From Thalassiosira profunda (taxonomy: Eukaryota > Bacillariophyta > Thalassiosirophyceae > Thalassiosirales > Thalassiosiraceae), in contig JALLAP010000202.1 of assembly GCA_036939355.1 (NCBI GenBank), positions 1 to 16,331 on the forward strand: a stretch of 16,331 nucleotides of DNA, read 5' to 3'. The position numbers and the translations under genes are program-made. Shown piece by piece: positions 10,301 to 13,300 of the stretch; within the stretch, counting starts at the first letter, position 1; each line of letters begins with the position of its first letter. The notes under the pieces were generated by a model. The model made no database searches, was not told the DNA's origin, and saw only the letters and a program-made list of their open reading frames with translations.

Positions 10301-13300
10301 GCACGCCCTGCCTTCCTTATGGCGCCTCTGCCGAGGACATTCAGCAGGCAGTGGGTTCGCTGTTTGATTATAACCAGGACGGCGTGATTGACTCACTGGA
10401 TGCGGATCACATTGCAGTCTCGCGAGAGGGCGACGGCTCCACATCCTCTGGATTTGGGTACACGTACCAGTTCCTGAGCAATGGCTCTTCCTCCTCGATA
10501 GGCCCCAGCGGGGTCTTGGGATCGAACGCGCCCAAGTTCTCAGTTGTGGACATTGGCGTCGCAGGCGGCTGTGTCGACTACGGAGTGGAAGGAGCGCACG
10601 TCACAGACACGGCCTCCACGTCAGACGAAAGCAACGTCATCTCACTTGGCCCGGACGCTGCCGTGACCATCACCGCCGGGGCGAGGCTGAGAGCCAGCTC
10701 CTCTTTGGACGCCTCCAAGGTGTACACGGTGGACCACACGCGCGGCGACGGAAGCACCCTTGTGCTGACGGAGACCTTCGACGGCTCCACCACGACGGGA
10801 ACCACCACGTTGCACCTCATTGATGGCGGCACTCCCCAGTTCAACGTGGAAATTGTGCGCGAGGGCGTGGACGAACACGTCTACGATGTGTTCTTCACAG
10901 GATCGCACTGGAAGGACGTGCCGGAGATGTCGGTCAGCGTCTTTGGCGACGGTACTTGCAGCGCGTCCAATTCGGACATTGCCGATGGCATGAACAGGCG
11001 CATCGGCGTGAGCACTGTTGTGGATGGCGGTGCTTCGGCTGATGCGGAGTCGAGCTATGTGCTTGACCGAGCCGTTCGCCGCGACCTTGGCGGGGCGCAC
11101 GACCTTTTCGTGGTGCCGCCCGTGTTTAAAGTTCACTCGGATTCGTCCGAAGTCCAGCGAATCATTGTCAAGGACGAGGACAATAGCGCTATCTGGGGAT
11201 CGGGCCAGCCATCCTACACGCTTTCCTTTGGAGGGGAGTCCACGGAATGTCTTGCATACGACGCTTCGGACGTTGATGTCGAATACGCAATCAACTCGTT
11301 GAGCTCTCTTTGTCCTGGCTTCGATGCCTGCGTCACGGTCACTCGAAGCCAAGACGCGTCATTGGCGCCGAATGGATTCGTCTACACTCTGTACTTTGAC
11401 TCGTCTTCGGTCGCTAGAAAAGACATTGACGGGCTGTTGGCGGACGCCTTGCACGTGGATTGCACAGCCTTTGACTCTGCCGACGGCGAGCACGTCCTGA
11501 TTGAAACGCTTCAGCAGGGGCACAGCTCGGCCGAGTACTCCGCCCTTCAGGTGCCCTTTGGCGGAAGTCCTGTTGGCCGGTGGCTAGGCGAGCCGCAAAC
11601 CGACCTGCCCATCTACCGAGTCAGTGGAACGCACTGGTTCGTCCGCTTCGAGGAGGCCCTTGGCAGCGTTGATGTGGCACTCAACCCCGACGAGCTCTCG
11701 TACAACTCGCTGGCGTCCACGGACGAAGTCCTGGCCGGCTCCAACCCCGATCGTGTCGTCATCCCAGGCCTGTCCACTGGAATACCGCACTTTGCGCAAG
11801 TCTATGCGAGGACGGGGCTTGGCTTCTCGCCTCCCAGCGATGCCGTGAGTGCAGTTCCGAGTGGCCGGCCAGAGAAACTGCGAAATGTGGCTACGGGCGT
11901 CGCCTTGCACCAGAACGAGGTCCAAACCGTGACCATTGCAGCGACGCACCAAAAAGAGGTCCAATCCGTGGCAACTTCGGCCATTGCCATCCCCGAGGTG
12001 CAGGAAATCACTCTCGAGGGCACCGAAGGCAGCGACATGAGTACATACTTGTTCTCCCTTCGCAATCCGGAAGTGCAGGTGGTGAAGTGGGCATCGGGGT
12101 CTCCCGTGACAGCGGGGTCGTTCTTCCTCAAGCTGCGCTACGTGGATAGGGCTGCCTCAGACCTCGCCGGTTCTGTTGTCTACAAGGAGATGAAGACTCC
12201 CTGCATTGAGTTTGATGCCGCAGCCGAGGACGTCAAGCGCGCCATGGAAACCGATGCCGTGGAGAACGGCCTTGGCGCAGATTCGGTTCGCGTCACGCGG
12301 TCTGGCAACCGCAGCTACTCGTCCGAGCACGGCTACTCGTACAAAATTGCCTTCGTTGGAAGTGCAGTGAGAGGGAACGTGCGCGAGTTGACGTCCGATC
12401 TGGGGTTGACGGGCTTGGACTCGACCGGTGGCAACACGTGCACGTCTTTCGAGTCGCCCACCAACGACGCATCGCTCGAGATCTGGACAGAGAATGAAGG
12501 GCAGGCGCTGGGCACGGATACGCCGCGTGCAGAGGTCGTTGTATCAACCAACAAGGCAATTGTCGGAGGCGAGTTTCAGCTGTCGGTGAACCATTTCGGC
12601 CAACAGTTGACCACTGAGTGCATTCCCTGGGATGCTACCGAGGATCAGGTGAAGGCGGCGCTAGAAGACCTTGCCAACGTTGACTCCGTGCGTGTCGATC
12701 GAACTGGCGGTGGACTGTTGTCGGATGACGACGCGACATACGCCGTTTATTTCGATGGCAACGCGATGCACACCGACGGAACGGACTCCTCCAGCTTTCT
12801 GCCCAGCCTTGGATCCAGTTTTGCCGTGGTCGAGCCCAACAGCTGCCAGCCGCTTCAGGCCTACCACAACAACGTTTTGATGGACGTGGGCGACATTCCG
12901 GAGGCAATCGCAACCGTCCGAGCTGTGGCCAAGTACGATGGCGAGCACACGCTGTCAGGGGCCCCAACTTCTGCTTCGTCCGACAGCATTGCCCAATCTC
13001 TCGTCGCCTCGCTTCCCATGAGCATCACCGATGCCCAGGCAACACAAAGCTTGGAAACGTCCGACAACGGCTTGACGTTTACCCTCACCTACGGCGAAGA
13101 CGACGGCGACGTGCCCCTCTTGGTGTGCAACTCGCCATCGCTGACCTCGTTGGTGGCGTGCGACACGAGCACCGTCATGGACGGCAATGAAATTCGCGGC
13201 AACTTTTATTTGGAATCCTCGGACCCCATCCCCTTCGACGCCAGCCCTGCCGAGGTAGAGGCTGCTCTCGCCGGCGTCTCGGGCATTGGGAGCGTCGATG

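Larger units (their letters stand above)
8971..11739 (+). repeat. Beta modules 14-20, with several nested inserts
   Basis: Approximate units: 8971-9387, 9388-9768, 9769-10197, 10198-10617, 10618-11052, 11053-11520, 11521-11739. Modules 15 (VEVQQIAV), 17 (SEVTTLKL) and 19 (SEVQRIIV) start with an EVQ-type strand and share the cysteine pattern xC[LI]x[FY]. Modules 14, 16, 18 and 20 are incomplete: 14 lacks its second half, 18 lacks most of its first half (only VEIVREG, VYDVFFTG and DVPEMSV remain), and 20 keeps mainly THWFVRFEEALGSVDV. The mini-domain inserts sit next to these incomplete modules. Confidence 0.65.
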
